DNA of 64,000 nt from Acidobacteriota bacterium (GTDB lineage: Bacteria > Pseudomonadota > Alphaproteobacteria > Caulobacterales > Hyphomonadaceae). Under the pieces are notes generated by a model, which was not told where the DNA came from, did not search any database, and saw nothing but the letters and a program-made list of their open reading frames with translations. Positions 53,065 through 61,013 of this stretch are shown piece after piece; the first letter of the stretch is position 1; each line of letters starts with the position of its first letter. Location of the stretch: NCBI GenBank assembly GCA_016712445.1, contig JADJRB010000003.1:62001-126000 (forward strand). Reading direction: 5' to 3'. Made by a program: the position numbers and the translations under genes.

Positions 53065-53430
53065 CTATCCCTTCATCTGTGCGGGGTCGTAGAAGAAGGT
53101 CTCTGCCGCGATGCGGTCGCCGTCCCATCGCTGCCACGCCACTTCTTCCATCTGTCGCCGGCCGCCCGCCTTCGGGTGAAAAGTGAACCGCCAGCGGATC
53201 ACCACCGTATCCCCGTCGATCACCGGCGGCGCCAGCAACTCCGTGTCGACGCGCGACATCCGGTCGAGCGTTGCCTGCTCCTGCGAGACCAGCACGTCCC
53301 GCCCTTTGCGAGGCGGCGCCTGGTTCTCCTGCATCGTTGCTTCGTCCGTATACCAGTCGCGAATGGCACCGGCATGATCGCCGCTCAGGACCTGCGCCGT
53401 GAAGCGGGCTACCGTTTCAGAAGTCGGCAT
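53065..53430 (-). CDS. SnoaL-like/NTF2-fold protein
   Basis: A 121-residue protein with NTF2-like features: VARFTAQVLSGDHAGAIRDWYTDEATMQENQAPPRKGRDVL and later VIRWRFTFHPKAGGRRQMEEVAWQRWDGDRIAAETFFYDP. The fold is used by isomerases, cyclases and stress proteins, so the reaction is unknown. It is wedged between the amidase and glpK genes with almost no spacing and should be co-transcribed with them. Confidence 0.85.
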   Translation of the reverse strand: MPTSETVARFTAQVLSGDHAGAIRDWYTDEATMQENQAPPRKGRDVLVSQEQATLDRMSRVDTELLAPPVIDGDTVVIRWRFTFHPKAGGRRQMEEVAWQRWDGDRIAAETFFYDPAQMKG

Positions 53431-53436
53431 CCGGGG

Positions 53437-54798
53437 TCAGACCGTCAGGCCGGTCGCTTCGCAGAGCTCGGCGAAGCGCAAGGTCGTGCGGTCTTCGAAC
53501 GGCGCGCCGATCAGCTGCAACCCGATCGGCAGGCCGCCCTCGGTGCGCGCGACCGGAATCGCGGTTGCCGGCAGTCCGGCATAGGTCGCGATGCCTGCCC
53601 AGCTGAGCTGGCTGCCATAGTTGAACGGCTTGCCGTCGATCAGGATCTGGCGTTTCGTCCAGTCCGGTTCAGTCTGGTAGATGAAAGCCGGCGTCGAAAA
53701 GATCGGCGACACGACGATGTCGGTATCGTCGAAGACGCGGCGCCACTGGCGGGTGACGGCGAGTTGTTCGTCCTGCAGCGCCATCCATTCATGGGCATCA
53801 ATCGGGCGCGCATCCGGCGAGCCGCGCGAGATCACCGTGTTCAGCATACGGATATAGGCTTCCATCATCCGGACCAGATCGGGATAACCTTCGTTTGAGG
53901 AAGACACATCCACACCTGCATCGTCGAGCGCAGAGGTGAAGCCTTTGAGTGCCGCCGCCGTGTCGGAATCGACTGGCACGCCCGGCATTTCGCCGATGAC
54001 CCGGATGCGAAACTCCCGGAGTTCGCGCTGGCGCGCCGGCGGCAGGTCAAGCCGGTAGCCCGGGCCCTCGGGACCGGCGATGATGTCGAGCGTCGCCGCA
54101 AGGTCGGCCACGTTGCGGGCCATCGGACCGACGACCGCAAGCGGCACATCGAGTCCGTCGGTGCCGGGAAAGCCATGGCCGCGCAGGGGCACGATTCCGT
54201 AGCTGGGCTTGTGTCCGAACACGCCGCACATGTGCGACGGCGCGCGGATCGAGCCGCCGATGTCGGAGCCGATTTCGAGCGGCACCATGCCGGACGCCAG
54301 CGCGGCGGCTGCCCCGCCGGACGAGCCGCCGGGTGAGCGGGTATGGTCGAAGGGGTTCAGCGTGCGACCGTAGACCGGGTTTTCGGACTGCCAGTCGCCC
54401 AGCGCGACCGGAACGTTGGTCTTGCCGAGGATCACGGCGCCTTCCGCTTTCAGCCGCTGGACGACGACGGCATCCCGGTCGGCCTTCACCTTGGCGAACA
54501 TCTCGAAGCCCCAGGTCGACGGCAGGCCGTCAACATCATTGGACTCCTTCACCGTCATCGGCACACCGAACAGGCGTCGGGGGTCGTTCTTCGCTTTCGT
54601 CTGGTCAAGGCGTTTCGCGGTGGCCCGCGCCCGCTCGAAATCGCGCACGACGACGGCGTTCAGCGTTTTGTCCAGCGCCTCTATGCGCGCGATGGCTGCA
54701 TCGCACGCTTCCAAAGCTGAAACCTGCCCGCTGCGCACCGCATCAGCGGTGTCCAGCGCGCCGAGTTTTGACAGGTCTGATTTTGCCGAAGCACTCAT
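53437..54798 (-). CDS. Amidase (amidase signature family)
   Basis: A 453-residue hydrolase of the Ser-cisSer-Lys type. The catalytic Lys is in FGVPMTVKESNDVDG near residue 83, and the signature SPGGSSGGAAAALASGMVPLEIGSDIGGSIR near 150-182 holds both Ser residues. GYRLDLP and ICxxx blocks follow. Family members hydrolyse small amides or act on amidated intermediates. No GatB or GatC partner is near, so a tRNA amidotransferase role is unlikely. It heads the operon with the SnoaL-like and glpK genes. Confidence 0.92.
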   Translation of the reverse strand: MSASAKSDLSKLGALDTADAVRSGQVSALEACDAAIARIEALDKTLNAVVVRDFERARATAKRLDQTKAKNDPRRLFGVPMTVKESNDVDGLPSTWGFEMFAKVKADRDAVVVQRLKAEGAVILGKTNVPVALGDWQSENPVYGRTLNPFDHTRSPGGSSGGAAAALASGMVPLEIGSDIGGSIRAPSHMCGVFGHKPSYGIVPLRGHGFPGTDGLDVPLAVVGPMARNVADLAATLDIIAGPEGPGYRLDLPPARQRELREFRIRVIGEMPGVPVDSDTAAALKGFTSALDDAGVDVSSSNEGYPDLVRMMEAYIRMLNTVISRGSPDARPIDAHEWMALQDEQLAVTRQWRRVFDDTDIVVSPIFSTPAFIYQTEPDWTKRQILIDGKPFNYGSQLSWAGIATYAGLPATAIPVARTEGGLPIGLQLIGAPFEDRTTLRFAELCEATGLTV

Positions 54799-54902
54799 GG
54801 CTTCCTCCCTTAGCTGGAAGGAAGCCTACATCAATATTCGCGGCGTTTCACCGAAAACCGCATTCCACTTTTCGGAACGCCGCGATGGGCCTCAGGCAAA
54901 CC

Positions 54903-55370
54903 TCAACGCACCTCCCGCCGGTTGCCCCGGTCGCCGAACCACCAGAGCGTCGCCGCTGTCGCTGCGAAGGTGGTGGTCTCGACGATGCTTGCCCGCGCCT
55001 CGGCCGCCGCGCCGAGATAGACAAGCCCCGTGATGAGCCAGAGCAGCAAGGTCAGCAACGGCCTTGTCAGGGCCCGCACCGCATTCACCCACTGATTGCT
55101 CTCGCCGATGGAGGCTTCCGCCGCCAAGGAGGCCGAGAGCCCTTGCCAGGCTCCCGACGTATTCGCGAGGTCCGCCGCCCCCGCGAGTTCAGATGCCCGC
55201 GCCTTCATCTGAAGTTCAACCATTGCCGCCTCATGCGTCCAGCGTGCCCGCTCCTGCACGTTGTCCTGCCGGCGCTCTACCAGTCCCGCGATCCGCCCGA
55301 TCACGGTGCCCAGAAGGCCGAACACGCCGCCGCCTGCCGCGCTTGCGGCCAGTCCGATCATATCCGCCAT
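54903..55370 (-). CDS. Phage/GTA-type 3TM holin-like protein
   Basis: The 155-residue protein has a Gly-rich hydrophobic N-terminus (MIGLAASAAGGGVFGLLGTVIG), a helical charged middle (RRQDNVQERARWTHEAAMVELQMKAR), and two C-terminal helices beginning at ALTRPLLTLLLWLITG and ending with TLWWFGDRGN. This layout resembles three-helix holins of phages and gene transfer agents. It overlaps the M15 peptidase gene by 13 nt, which fits a lysis pair. The family call is moderate, since it rests on layout and one C-terminal motif. Confidence 0.6.
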   Translation of the reverse strand: MADMIGLAASAAGGGVFGLLGTVIGRIAGLVERRQDNVQERARWTHEAAMVELQMKARASELAGAADLANTSGAWQGLSASLAAEASIGESNQWVNAVRALTRPLLTLLLWLITGLVYLGAAAEARASIVETTTFAATAATLWWFGDRGNRREVR

Positions 55371-55777
55371 GATGTCTCGGCTCCGTCGTATGTCCATTCG
55401 GCAGGAATTGCCCGCCGGTCGAGATGAATGAAGCTGCGGGCGAGGCCTATTCCCGTGAAGCCGCACGCGATGGCCGCTTTCCTCAAGGCGTAGCGGTCGT
55501 GGTTCTCGAGCGACACGTCGACCGCGATGCGCCGGTGAAACGACCGGGCCGCGCCTCGGACGAGGGCGTTGCGCACCGCGCAGCGATGACCTGAATTGAT
55601 CCTGATCGGCCGGCGCATCGCGGCGCGCAGCGCTTCGAGCGCATCAAGGAAGGCTGGGTCATGCCAGTATTCTCCCCGGCAGCCTTTGCCCTGGCATTTA
55701 CAGGCCAGCTCCGCCGGCCAAAAATGCGGCCAGGCCCAACCGGCCAATGAAAAGTCCTTGTACGAAGCAATCAGCAT
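55358..55777 (-). CDS. M15 family D-Ala-D-Ala carboxypeptidase/endolysin-like peptidase
   Basis: This 139-residue protein matches Peptidase_M15_3. A Cys-rich FWPAELACKCQGKGCRGEYW precedes RINSGHRCAVRNALVRGAARSFHRRIAVDV near 60-89, where His and Asp are zinc ligands, and SFIHLDRRAIP near 120-130 supplies the third His. It would cleave peptidoglycan peptides. ATG 55777 fits the family; upstream in-frame sequence is not convincing. It overlaps the holin-like gene, and no other phage genes are near. Confidence 0.8.
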   Translation of the reverse strand: MLIASYKDFSLAGWAWPHFWPAELACKCQGKGCRGEYWHDPAFLDALEALRAAMRRPIRINSGHRCAVRNALVRGAARSFHRRIAVDVSLENHDRYALRKAAIACGFTGIGLARSFIHLDRRAIPAEWTYDGAETSWRI

Positions 55778-55950
55778 GAGCGTGAGTATGCCCCCGCTGC
55801 AGACCCCGCCGGATTCGTAAGCTGTGAAAAAGTGGGAGGATGCGCGCGGCCACGGGCATGCGCCGCTGGCAACCCCCTGCAAAATAGCGGAATTTCAACC
55901 GCGGCAGAGGTGAAGATTTTTTACGCGAAACGGCTGCGGAGCCCCGATTT

Positions 55951-55978
55951 TGTTGCACAAGGCAAAACTTGTGCAACA
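55951..55978. terminator. Perfect 11-bp hairpin, probable terminator
   Basis: TGTTGCACAAG (55951-55961) pairs fully with CTTGTGCAACA (55968-55978) around a six-base loop. A short T-rich stretch follows on each strand (GTTTT to the right, AAAAT read as ATTTT to the left). It lies downstream of the leftward nitronate monooxygenase gene and is a likely terminator. Confidence 0.6.
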
Positions 55979-56005
55979 GTTTTGGTGCCCCTCGCCCTCC
56001 CACTT

Positions 56006-56077
56006 CGCTTATCCCGGCGAAAGCCGGGAACCAGAGTTGCGGCGGAAACTGGTTCCCGGCTTTCGCCGGGATGAGCG
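56006..56077. repeat. Nested inverted repeat with GAAA-tetraloop hairpin arms
   Basis: Positions 56011-56033 and 56050-56072 are perfect 23-bp reverse complements. With one mismatch the pairing extends to 56006-56077. Each arm is itself a hairpin, TCCCGGC-GAAA-GCCGGGA or its complement. The motif resembles dispersed REP-like palindromes known in alphaproteobacterial genomes, here as a head-to-head pair. It may end transcription of the nitronate monooxygenase gene or be a mobile REP-type element. Confidence 0.8.
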
Positions 56078-56096
56078 GGCACGGGTCGGGCGCGGT

Positions 56097-57092
56097 TCAA
56101 GCGCTGACAGTTTGCTTCCGGCTGAAGGCGAGGCCCTTGGCGAGGGCCGCGCGGGCGTCGTCGTACTCCTTCACGAGCTGGTCGACATAGACCTGCGTCG
56201 GCATGCGCGACTTGATCACGCCGATGCCCTGCCCGCAGCCCCAGATGTCCTTCCAGGCTTTCGCTTCGGTATTGCCGCCCGAGCCGAAGTTCATCTTCGA
56301 CGGATCGCTGACCGGCAGGTTGTCCGGATCGAGGCCGGCGGCGATGACCGACGGGCGCAGGTAGTTTCCGTGCACGCCGGTGAAGAGGTTGGAATAGAGG
56401 ATGTCTTCGGCGCCGTATTTGACGATCGCGTCCTTGTAGCCTTCGACGGCATTGGCCTCGTCGCAGGAGATGAAGGCCGAGCCGATATAGCCGAAGTCTG
56501 CGCCCATCGCGAGCGCGGCGGCGACGGCGCCGCCAGTGGCGATCGAGCCCGAGAGGGCGAGCGGGCCGTCAAAGAATTCGCGGATCTCCTGGATCAGCGC
56601 GATGGGCGACAGCACGCCTGCATGGCCGCCCGCGCCGGTGGCGACGGCGATCAGGCCGTCTGCGCCTTTCTCGAGCGCCTTCTTCGCGAAGAAGGTGTCG
56701 ATGACATCATGCAGCACGATGCCGCCATACGAATGGATCGCGTCGTTCACGTCCTTGCGGGCGCCGAGCGAGGTGATCACGACCGGCACCTTGAACTTCA
56801 CGCAAGCTTCGATGTCGTGGTCGAGGCGGTTGTTGGTCTTGTGGACGATCTGGTTGACCGCATAGGGCGCGGCAGGACGGTCCGGGTTCTTCGCATTGTA
56901 GTCGGCGAGTTCGGTGCTGATCCGGTCGAGCCAGTCGTGAAGCACCGGGCCGGGGCGCGCGTTCAGCGCCGGGAAACTGCCGACCACGCCGGCCTTGCAC
57001 TGGGCGATCACGAGATCCGGGTTCGAGATGATGAACAGCGGCGAGGCAATAACCGGAATGCGCAGGTTCTGCAGGATGGGCGGCACGGACAT
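56097..57092 (-). CDS. Nitronate monooxygenase family (FMN-dependent) protein
   Basis: A 331-residue TIM-barrel flavoprotein. ASPLFIISNPDLVIAQCKAGVVGSFPALNA opens it, GADGLIAVATGAGGHAGVLSPIALIQEIR near 143-171 holds the FMN site with His, and LSGSIATGGAVAAALAMGADFGYIGSAFI binds phosphate. It oxidises alkyl nitronates such as propionate-3-nitronate, or related acids. It is on the same strand as the SDR and CMD-like genes to its right, 106 nt away, and is followed by the inverted repeats. Confidence 0.9.
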   Translation of the reverse strand: MSVPPILQNLRIPVIASPLFIISNPDLVIAQCKAGVVGSFPALNARPGPVLHDWLDRISTELADYNAKNPDRPAAPYAVNQIVHKTNNRLDHDIEACVKFKVPVVITSLGARKDVNDAIHSYGGIVLHDVIDTFFAKKALEKGADGLIAVATGAGGHAGVLSPIALIQEIREFFDGPLALSGSIATGGAVAAALAMGADFGYIGSAFISCDEANAVEGYKDAIVKYGAEDILYSNLFTGVHGNYLRPSVIAAGLDPDNLPVSDPSKMNFGSGGNTEAKAWKDIWGCGQGIGVIKSRMPTQVYVDQLVKEYDDARAALAKGLAFSRKQTVSA

Positions 57093-57198
57093 GAAGTTTC
57101 CTCGCGTCGAAGTGAACAGTGTTTACATTGTGGATGAATGTAGCGGGCCGCGCTGCGACGGCAACCCATGACGTGAAGGGAAGCAGCGCGGCGCGCGC

Positions 57199-58014
57199 CT
57201 ATCCGATCAGCGCGCTGCCGCCGCCGTCGACCGGCAGGATAGCACCGGTGATGTAGGCCGCTTCGTCGCTGGCGAGGAACAGCGCGGCGTGGGCGGTGTC
57301 CCAACCGGTGCCCATGCGCTTCATCGGCACGCGGGCGGCGCGCTGCGCACGCAGCTCGTCCTCCGGGATGCCGCGCATCTGGGAGATGCCGCGGATCGCC
57401 ATCGGCGTGTCCATCAGGCCGGGCGTGATGGCATTGCAACGCACGCCGCGCGAGGCGCCGGACATGGCGATGCTGAGCGTCATCCGGTTCATGCCCGCCT
57501 TGGAGACTTCGTAGGCCATCTGGAAGCCGCCCGCGATGGAGGCGAGTGACGAGATGTTGACGATGGCGCCCTGACGGCGTTCGAGCATGCCGGGCAGCAG
57601 CGCCTTGGTGAGCAGCCAGGCGCCTTTCAGGTTGATGCGCAGCGTCCGGTCAAATGCCTCTTCGGTCAGCTTGTGGGGCGGGCCGTCGCCCGCGTCGCCA
57701 ATGCCGACATTGTTGACGAGGATGTCCGGCGGGCCGAACGCGTCGGTGCAGGCCGCCGCAATCGCGTCGGCGCCTTCGGCCGAGGCGACATCGGCGACGC
57801 AGAGGCGGGCCGCACCGCCTTCTGCCGTGATGTCGTCGACCGTCAGCTGGCCGCGCGCTTCGTCGCGGTCGACGCAGAGGACGCGGGCGCCGGCGCGCGC
57901 GAACAGGAGGGCGATCGCCTTGCCGTTGCCGATCGTATCGCCGGGCGTCTGCCCCGCCCCGCTGACGACCGCGACCTTGCCGGCAAGGCGCCCGGTGACA
58001 GGCGCCGCGCTCAC
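57199..58014 (-). CDS. Short-chain dehydrogenase/reductase
   Basis: A 271-residue classical SDR. KVAVVSGAGQTPGDTIGNGKAIALLFARAGARVLCVDRD near residues 11-49 gives the NAD(P) site, with an insert between the glycines. NNVGIGD is near 91, AIVNISSLAS near 143 and the catalytic YEVSK near 159. The substrate is unknown. I chose GTG 58014 because it overlaps the CMD-like stop (GTGA), a typical coupled start. A longer open frame to the right lies inside that gene and is rejected. Confidence 0.92.
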   Translation of the reverse strand: MSAAPVTGRLAGKVAVVSGAGQTPGDTIGNGKAIALLFARAGARVLCVDRDEARGQLTVDDITAEGGAARLCVADVASAEGADAIAAACTDAFGPPDILVNNVGIGDAGDGPPHKLTEEAFDRTLRINLKGAWLLTKALLPGMLERRQGAIVNISSLASIAGGFQMAYEVSKAGMNRMTLSIAMSGASRGVRCNAITPGLMDTPMAIRGISQMRGIPEDELRAQRAARVPMKRMGTGWDTAHAALFLASDEAAYITGAILPVDGGGSALIG

Positions 58015-58574
58015 TTCGCGAGGTCCGGGTCGAGGGTGAGGTCGTCGTCGAGCTGGATGCCGAACGAGTTCAGCATCATCGAGACCTGCGTGTATTGCCC
58101 AACGGTCATCACGAGATCCATGCGCTGCTTCTCGGTGAGCGGGGCGAGCTCGGCCCAGGTGCGATCCGTGATGAAACCGTCGCTGGTGAGTTCGTCGGTT
58201 GCGCGGATCATGGCGCTGTCGATGGCCGACCAGTCGGGTGAGAGCGGGCCTTCCTTGATGGCTTCGATCTCGACATCGGTGAGGCCGCACTGCTTGCCGA
58301 TGCGGACGTGCTGCGCCCACTCGTAGCCGGATTTCCAGTTGAAGCCGGTGCGCAGGATGACGATTTCGCGTTCACGCGGGGCGAGGCTGTTCTTGTCCGA
58401 CAGGATGTAGCCGCCCCATTTCATGAACGCGCGGTAGGCGTCCGGCGCGCGGGCGAGCGTGCGGAAGATGTTGTAGACATTACCCCGGCCGAACTGAGCG
58501 GCGAGGGCTTCGCGGTGATTGGCGTTCATGTCGGCATCGGCGAGCGGCGCGATGCGCGGTTTCTTCAGTCTCAT
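58011..58574 (-). CDS. Carboxymuconolactone decarboxylase family protein
   Basis: A 187-residue AhpD-like helical protein. LAPREREIVILRTGFNWKSGYEWAQHVRIGKQCGLTDVEIEAIKEG near 65-110 is the conserved core. The AhpD CxxC is absent (the site reads YEWAQH), so it is not a typical peroxidase and is closer to gamma-carboxymuconolactone decarboxylase relatives of unknown substrate. It is translationally coupled to the SDR gene, which suggests one catabolic pathway. Confidence 0.9.
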   Translation of the reverse strand: MRLKKPRIAPLADADMNANHREALAAQFGRGNVYNIFRTLARAPDAYRAFMKWGGYILSDKNSLAPREREIVILRTGFNWKSGYEWAQHVRIGKQCGLTDVEIEAIKEGPLSPDWSAIDSAMIRATDELTSDGFITDRTWAELAPLTEKQRMDLVMTVGQYTQVSMMLNSFGIQLDDDLTLDPDLAK

Positions 58575-58646
58575 GGCCCTGTTTCCTCCGGCTTGTCTGG
58601 TTGCCGGAGACTAAAGGCTGCTCTGCGAGGACGGGCAAGCCCCGGC

Positions 58647-59669
58647 TCAGCTGACCGGTGGGCCGAACAGGCTTTCGGTGTTGCGGTCGAGCGCGCCGGC
58701 GCGGGTGCGGGTCGGATCGTCGGCGGCCCGGTCCACGGCCTCGATGGTCGCCTGGTCGGCGATGCCGGTGACCGGCAATCCGTTTTCCTGCTGGAACGCG
58801 GTAACCGCCCGACGGGTGCCCTGGCCGAAGATGCCATCCGCGCCGCCGGTGGCGATGCCGAGGGTTTCGAGATCGGCTTGCAGTTCGCGTACCCGCTCGC
58901 CCCGGCTGCCGACGCTGAGCGGCTTGAGCGACGGCGCGGCAGGCTGCGGCTCCGGCGCGACATTCTGGGGAGACTGCGTGACGGACAGCGCGGTCTCGGT
59001 CCACAGGATGCGGAGATCCTCGTGATTGGCGGGCGCCGTGTCGTTCGGATTGCCCCGGTTCACACCGCGCGAGACTTTCACCGCGTCGTTCTGGTCGGCA
59101 TAGGCATTGAGGCCGTTGGTCTTCCAGAAGGCGGCGGCGACTTCGACCGACTTGCGCAGGTCGCGCTTGATGATGTCGGGATCGTTGACGAGGTCGACGC
59201 CGGATGCCTCGCCATACTTCGTGTAATTGTAGCGCCCGGTCAGCTGGATGAAGCCGCGGCCGCGGAATTTCCAGCCATCGCCGGGTTCGGTGTTGCCGAG
59301 ATCGGCGCGGCCACCATAGACGGTGTTGGCGATCAGCTCCGGGCGGCGCGCATGCTGGCGCGCGAGTTCCGGATTGCGTCGATAGAGGCGGAAGGTGGCG
59401 ATCAGCGCATCGGCGGAATAATTGAAGCCTTCCTCGGTGTATTTCAGCCAGCCGGTTTCGACGAGACCCTGGCCGAAGAAATGACCGAGCCGGAGGGGCG
59501 TGTTGATGTCGTAGCTTTCCAGCACCGGCCAGGAGTCGACGATCGCCTTGATATAGCGGCCCTGGGTCGTGAGGGAGAGGATATCCCAGCCTTTGCGGCC
59601 CGGCAGCAGGCGGGCGATCTTGTCGAGATCGATTTCACCGACGCCGTTGATGGTGACGATTCTGGCCAT
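58647..59669 (-). CDS. GH19-like muramidase/endolysin with peptidoglycan-binding domain
   Basis: A 340-residue protein with no signal peptide. The GH19/endolysin-type catalytic region spans about residues 45-200: LGHFFGQGLVETGWLKYTEEGFNYSADALIATF (with the likely catalytic Glu), then GDGWKFRGRGFIQLTGRYNYTKYGEASG. A PG_binding_1 domain (LSVGSRGERVRELQADLETLGIATGGADGIFGQGTRRAVTAFQQENGL) lies near 250-305. Lack of a signal suggests holin-dependent release; a holin-like gene lies 55 nt to its right on the same strand. Confidence 0.88.
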   Translation of the reverse strand: MARIVTINGVGEIDLDKIARLLPGRKGWDILSLTTQGRYIKAIVDSWPVLESYDINTPLRLGHFFGQGLVETGWLKYTEEGFNYSADALIATFRLYRRNPELARQHARRPELIANTVYGGRADLGNTEPGDGWKFRGRGFIQLTGRYNYTKYGEASGVDLVNDPDIIKRDLRKSVEVAAAFWKTNGLNAYADQNDAVKVSRGVNRGNPNDTAPANHEDLRILWTETALSVTQSPQNVAPEPQPAAPSLKPLSVGSRGERVRELQADLETLGIATGGADGIFGQGTRRAVTAFQQENGLPVTGIADQATIEAVDRAADDPTRTRAGALDRNTESLFGPPVS

Positions 59670-59724
59670 GCGTGACCCTCCACACGCAGAGAGCTAACAC
59701 AGATGGCGGGCCGGACTGAACGGC

Positions 59725-60135
59725 TTACTTGCGGAAAATGGCGCCCGAAGCCATGCCGAGCATCACCGCCGAGATCAGCGCCTTGGTGGAGGCGTCGCCG
59801 CCGAACGCCGCGACGGCGGAGAGCAAGGCCTCATGGCGCGCCGCGTCCACTTCCCGCTGGTGGCGTTCGCGCGCGTTCTCGGCCCTGGCGGCGACCAGCA
59901 GGACGGCGCCCGCCAGAATGGCGAACGCGCCGGCTGCGACGGCGAAGGCCGCCCAAAGGGCAATTTGCGTGGCCAGCCATGTGACGAGCGCAGCAGTTGC
60001 GGCGATGTAGGCTGTCAGGAGCAGCAAACCGGCAACCACATACCACCCAAGGCTGCGCACCTTGCGCAACACGGCCGAGCCCGCATCGACGGCGGCCAGT
60101 GAGGCGAAGCTCGCGACGAGTCCTGCGAGGTTCAT
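59725..60135 (-). CDS. Phage holin family/YqjE-like membrane protein
   Basis: A 136-residue protein with two central helices (about 32-55 and 60-83), a charged helix (AARAENARERHQREVDAARHEALL) and a C-terminal hydrophobic end. It matches the phage-holin-family/YqjE group, often found beside ElaB/YqjD genes. It begins 9 nt after the ElaB-like gene. Whether it works as a holin for the GH19 protein or as an ordinary membrane-stress protein is undecided. Confidence 0.75.
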   Translation of the reverse strand: MNLAGLVASFASLAAVDAGSAVLRKVRSLGWYVVAGLLLLTAYIAATAALVTWLATQIALWAAFAVAAGAFAILAGAVLLVAARAENARERHQREVDAARHEALLSAVAAFGGDASTKALISAVMLGMASGAIFRK

Positions 60136-60144
60136 GAATCCGGC

Positions 60145-60474
60145 CTAGCGCCGCATCAGCAGGGAAAGGGCGAAGCCGACCCCGAATGCGATGGCGAGCG
60201 ACTGGATCGGGCTTTCCTTGACGTTGCGAACGAGGTCTTCCTCAAGCGTTTCTGCCCGGTCGCGCACGTCCTCGAACTTGTCCGATGCGGCGCGCTTGAT
60301 GCCCTGCGCGGCGTGGCCGGCGGCGCTCTTTGCGTCGCCAGCCACTTCAGTCGAGGCGGTCTTGAGGGTCTTGAGGATGGCATTCACGTCGTCACGGAGG
60401 GCGGCAAACTCGGCGCGAAGATCTTCGGCGGCTTGCTTGGCGTGTTTGGAGGCGCTGGTTTCATTGTCCGACAT
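60145..60474 (-). CDS. ElaB/YqjD-like (DUF883) membrane-anchored protein
   Basis: A 109-residue protein: a long amphipathic coiled-coil part (residues 10-80) with Ala, Glu, Lys and Asp, then a single C-terminal glycine-containing helix SLAIAFGVGFALSLLMRR. This is the layout of ElaB/YqjD proteins, which bind ribosomes at the inner membrane in stationary-phase E. coli. ATG 60474 is chosen over codons further upstream. It is co-oriented with the holin/YqjE-like gene. Confidence 0.85.
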   Translation of the reverse strand: MSDNETSASKHAKQAAEDLRAEFAALRDDVNAILKTLKTASTEVAGDAKSAAGHAAQGIKRAASDKFEDVRDRAETLEEDLVRNVKESPIQSLAIAFGVGFALSLLMRR

Positions 60475-60576
60475 GGCGCGGATTCCCTTCTGGAGCTGTG
60501 CCAATAGCAGTCATATTTGGCCCCTGCCCTGTTGCAGGCAAGACCTACGCCACTGTTAGCTTGTCTTTACAACTCA

Positions 60577-60879
60577 CTAACGGGGCAGTTGTTCCCTCAT
60601 CAATTGCAACCACGCCTGCTGGCGGTGGACCATCGAGATCAGGTCACCGGGGTCTCCGGCCTCGATCAGCCGATCAAGCCAGAGACCAAGCACATTCGCC
60701 TGCGAATCGATCCAGTCGCCGAGGGGGCCTGCCGGTTCAGCCGGGGAGGAAACAGCTTGCGGCGGCGGGTGGGGTGCGAAAGGACAGGTGTGGCAATTGC
60801 CCGGCGTTTCGGCTGCGGTACTGCCGCCGGATTGAGGCATCCGGGCGGGCGGGGCATCGACGCGTCGGGACGGGCGCAT
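60577..60879 (-). CDS. Hypothetical protein, Pro-rich with C-terminal helix
   Basis: A 100-residue protein with a Pro/Ser-rich first half (CHTCPFAPHPPPQ near 30-42) and a helical second half (LGDWIDSQANVLGLWLDRLIEAGDPGDLISMVHRQQAWLQLM). The helical half is somewhat phasin-like, but I would not assign it. GGAG 8 nt before the ATG supports translation. It is a single gene on the minus strand, divergent from mutA. Confidence 0.6.
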   Translation of the reverse strand: MRPSRRVDAPPARMPQSGGSTAAETPGNCHTCPFAPHPPPQAVSSPAEPAGPLGDWIDSQANVLGLWLDRLIEAGDPGDLISMVHRQQAWLQLMREQLPR

Positions 60880-61013
60880 GGCTTGGTCTCCAGTTTTGCG
60901 AATAATTCTCAATCGCAAATCGGTCAGAGGAAGTCAAGGCGTCAGGCGAAGTGTCACGATGTCCCAAAGGAAACGGTTCACAACACCCTGCCGAATGCCC
61001 TAAATCCCGGCGC

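Larger units (their letters stand above)
55778..56096. other. 319-bp intergenic region with two strong inverted repeats
   Basis: The region lies between the M15 gene and the nitronate monooxygenase stop, both leftward genes. I see no convincing coding frame. It holds a hairpin at 55951-55978 and a nested inverted repeat at 56006-56077, listed separately. The left half should contain the promoter for the M15/holin pair. Confidence 0.6.

Noticed and set aside
54903..60135. Complete prophage
   Set aside because: Only lysis-type genes are seen, separated by metabolic genes; there are no capsid, portal, terminase, tail or integrase genes.
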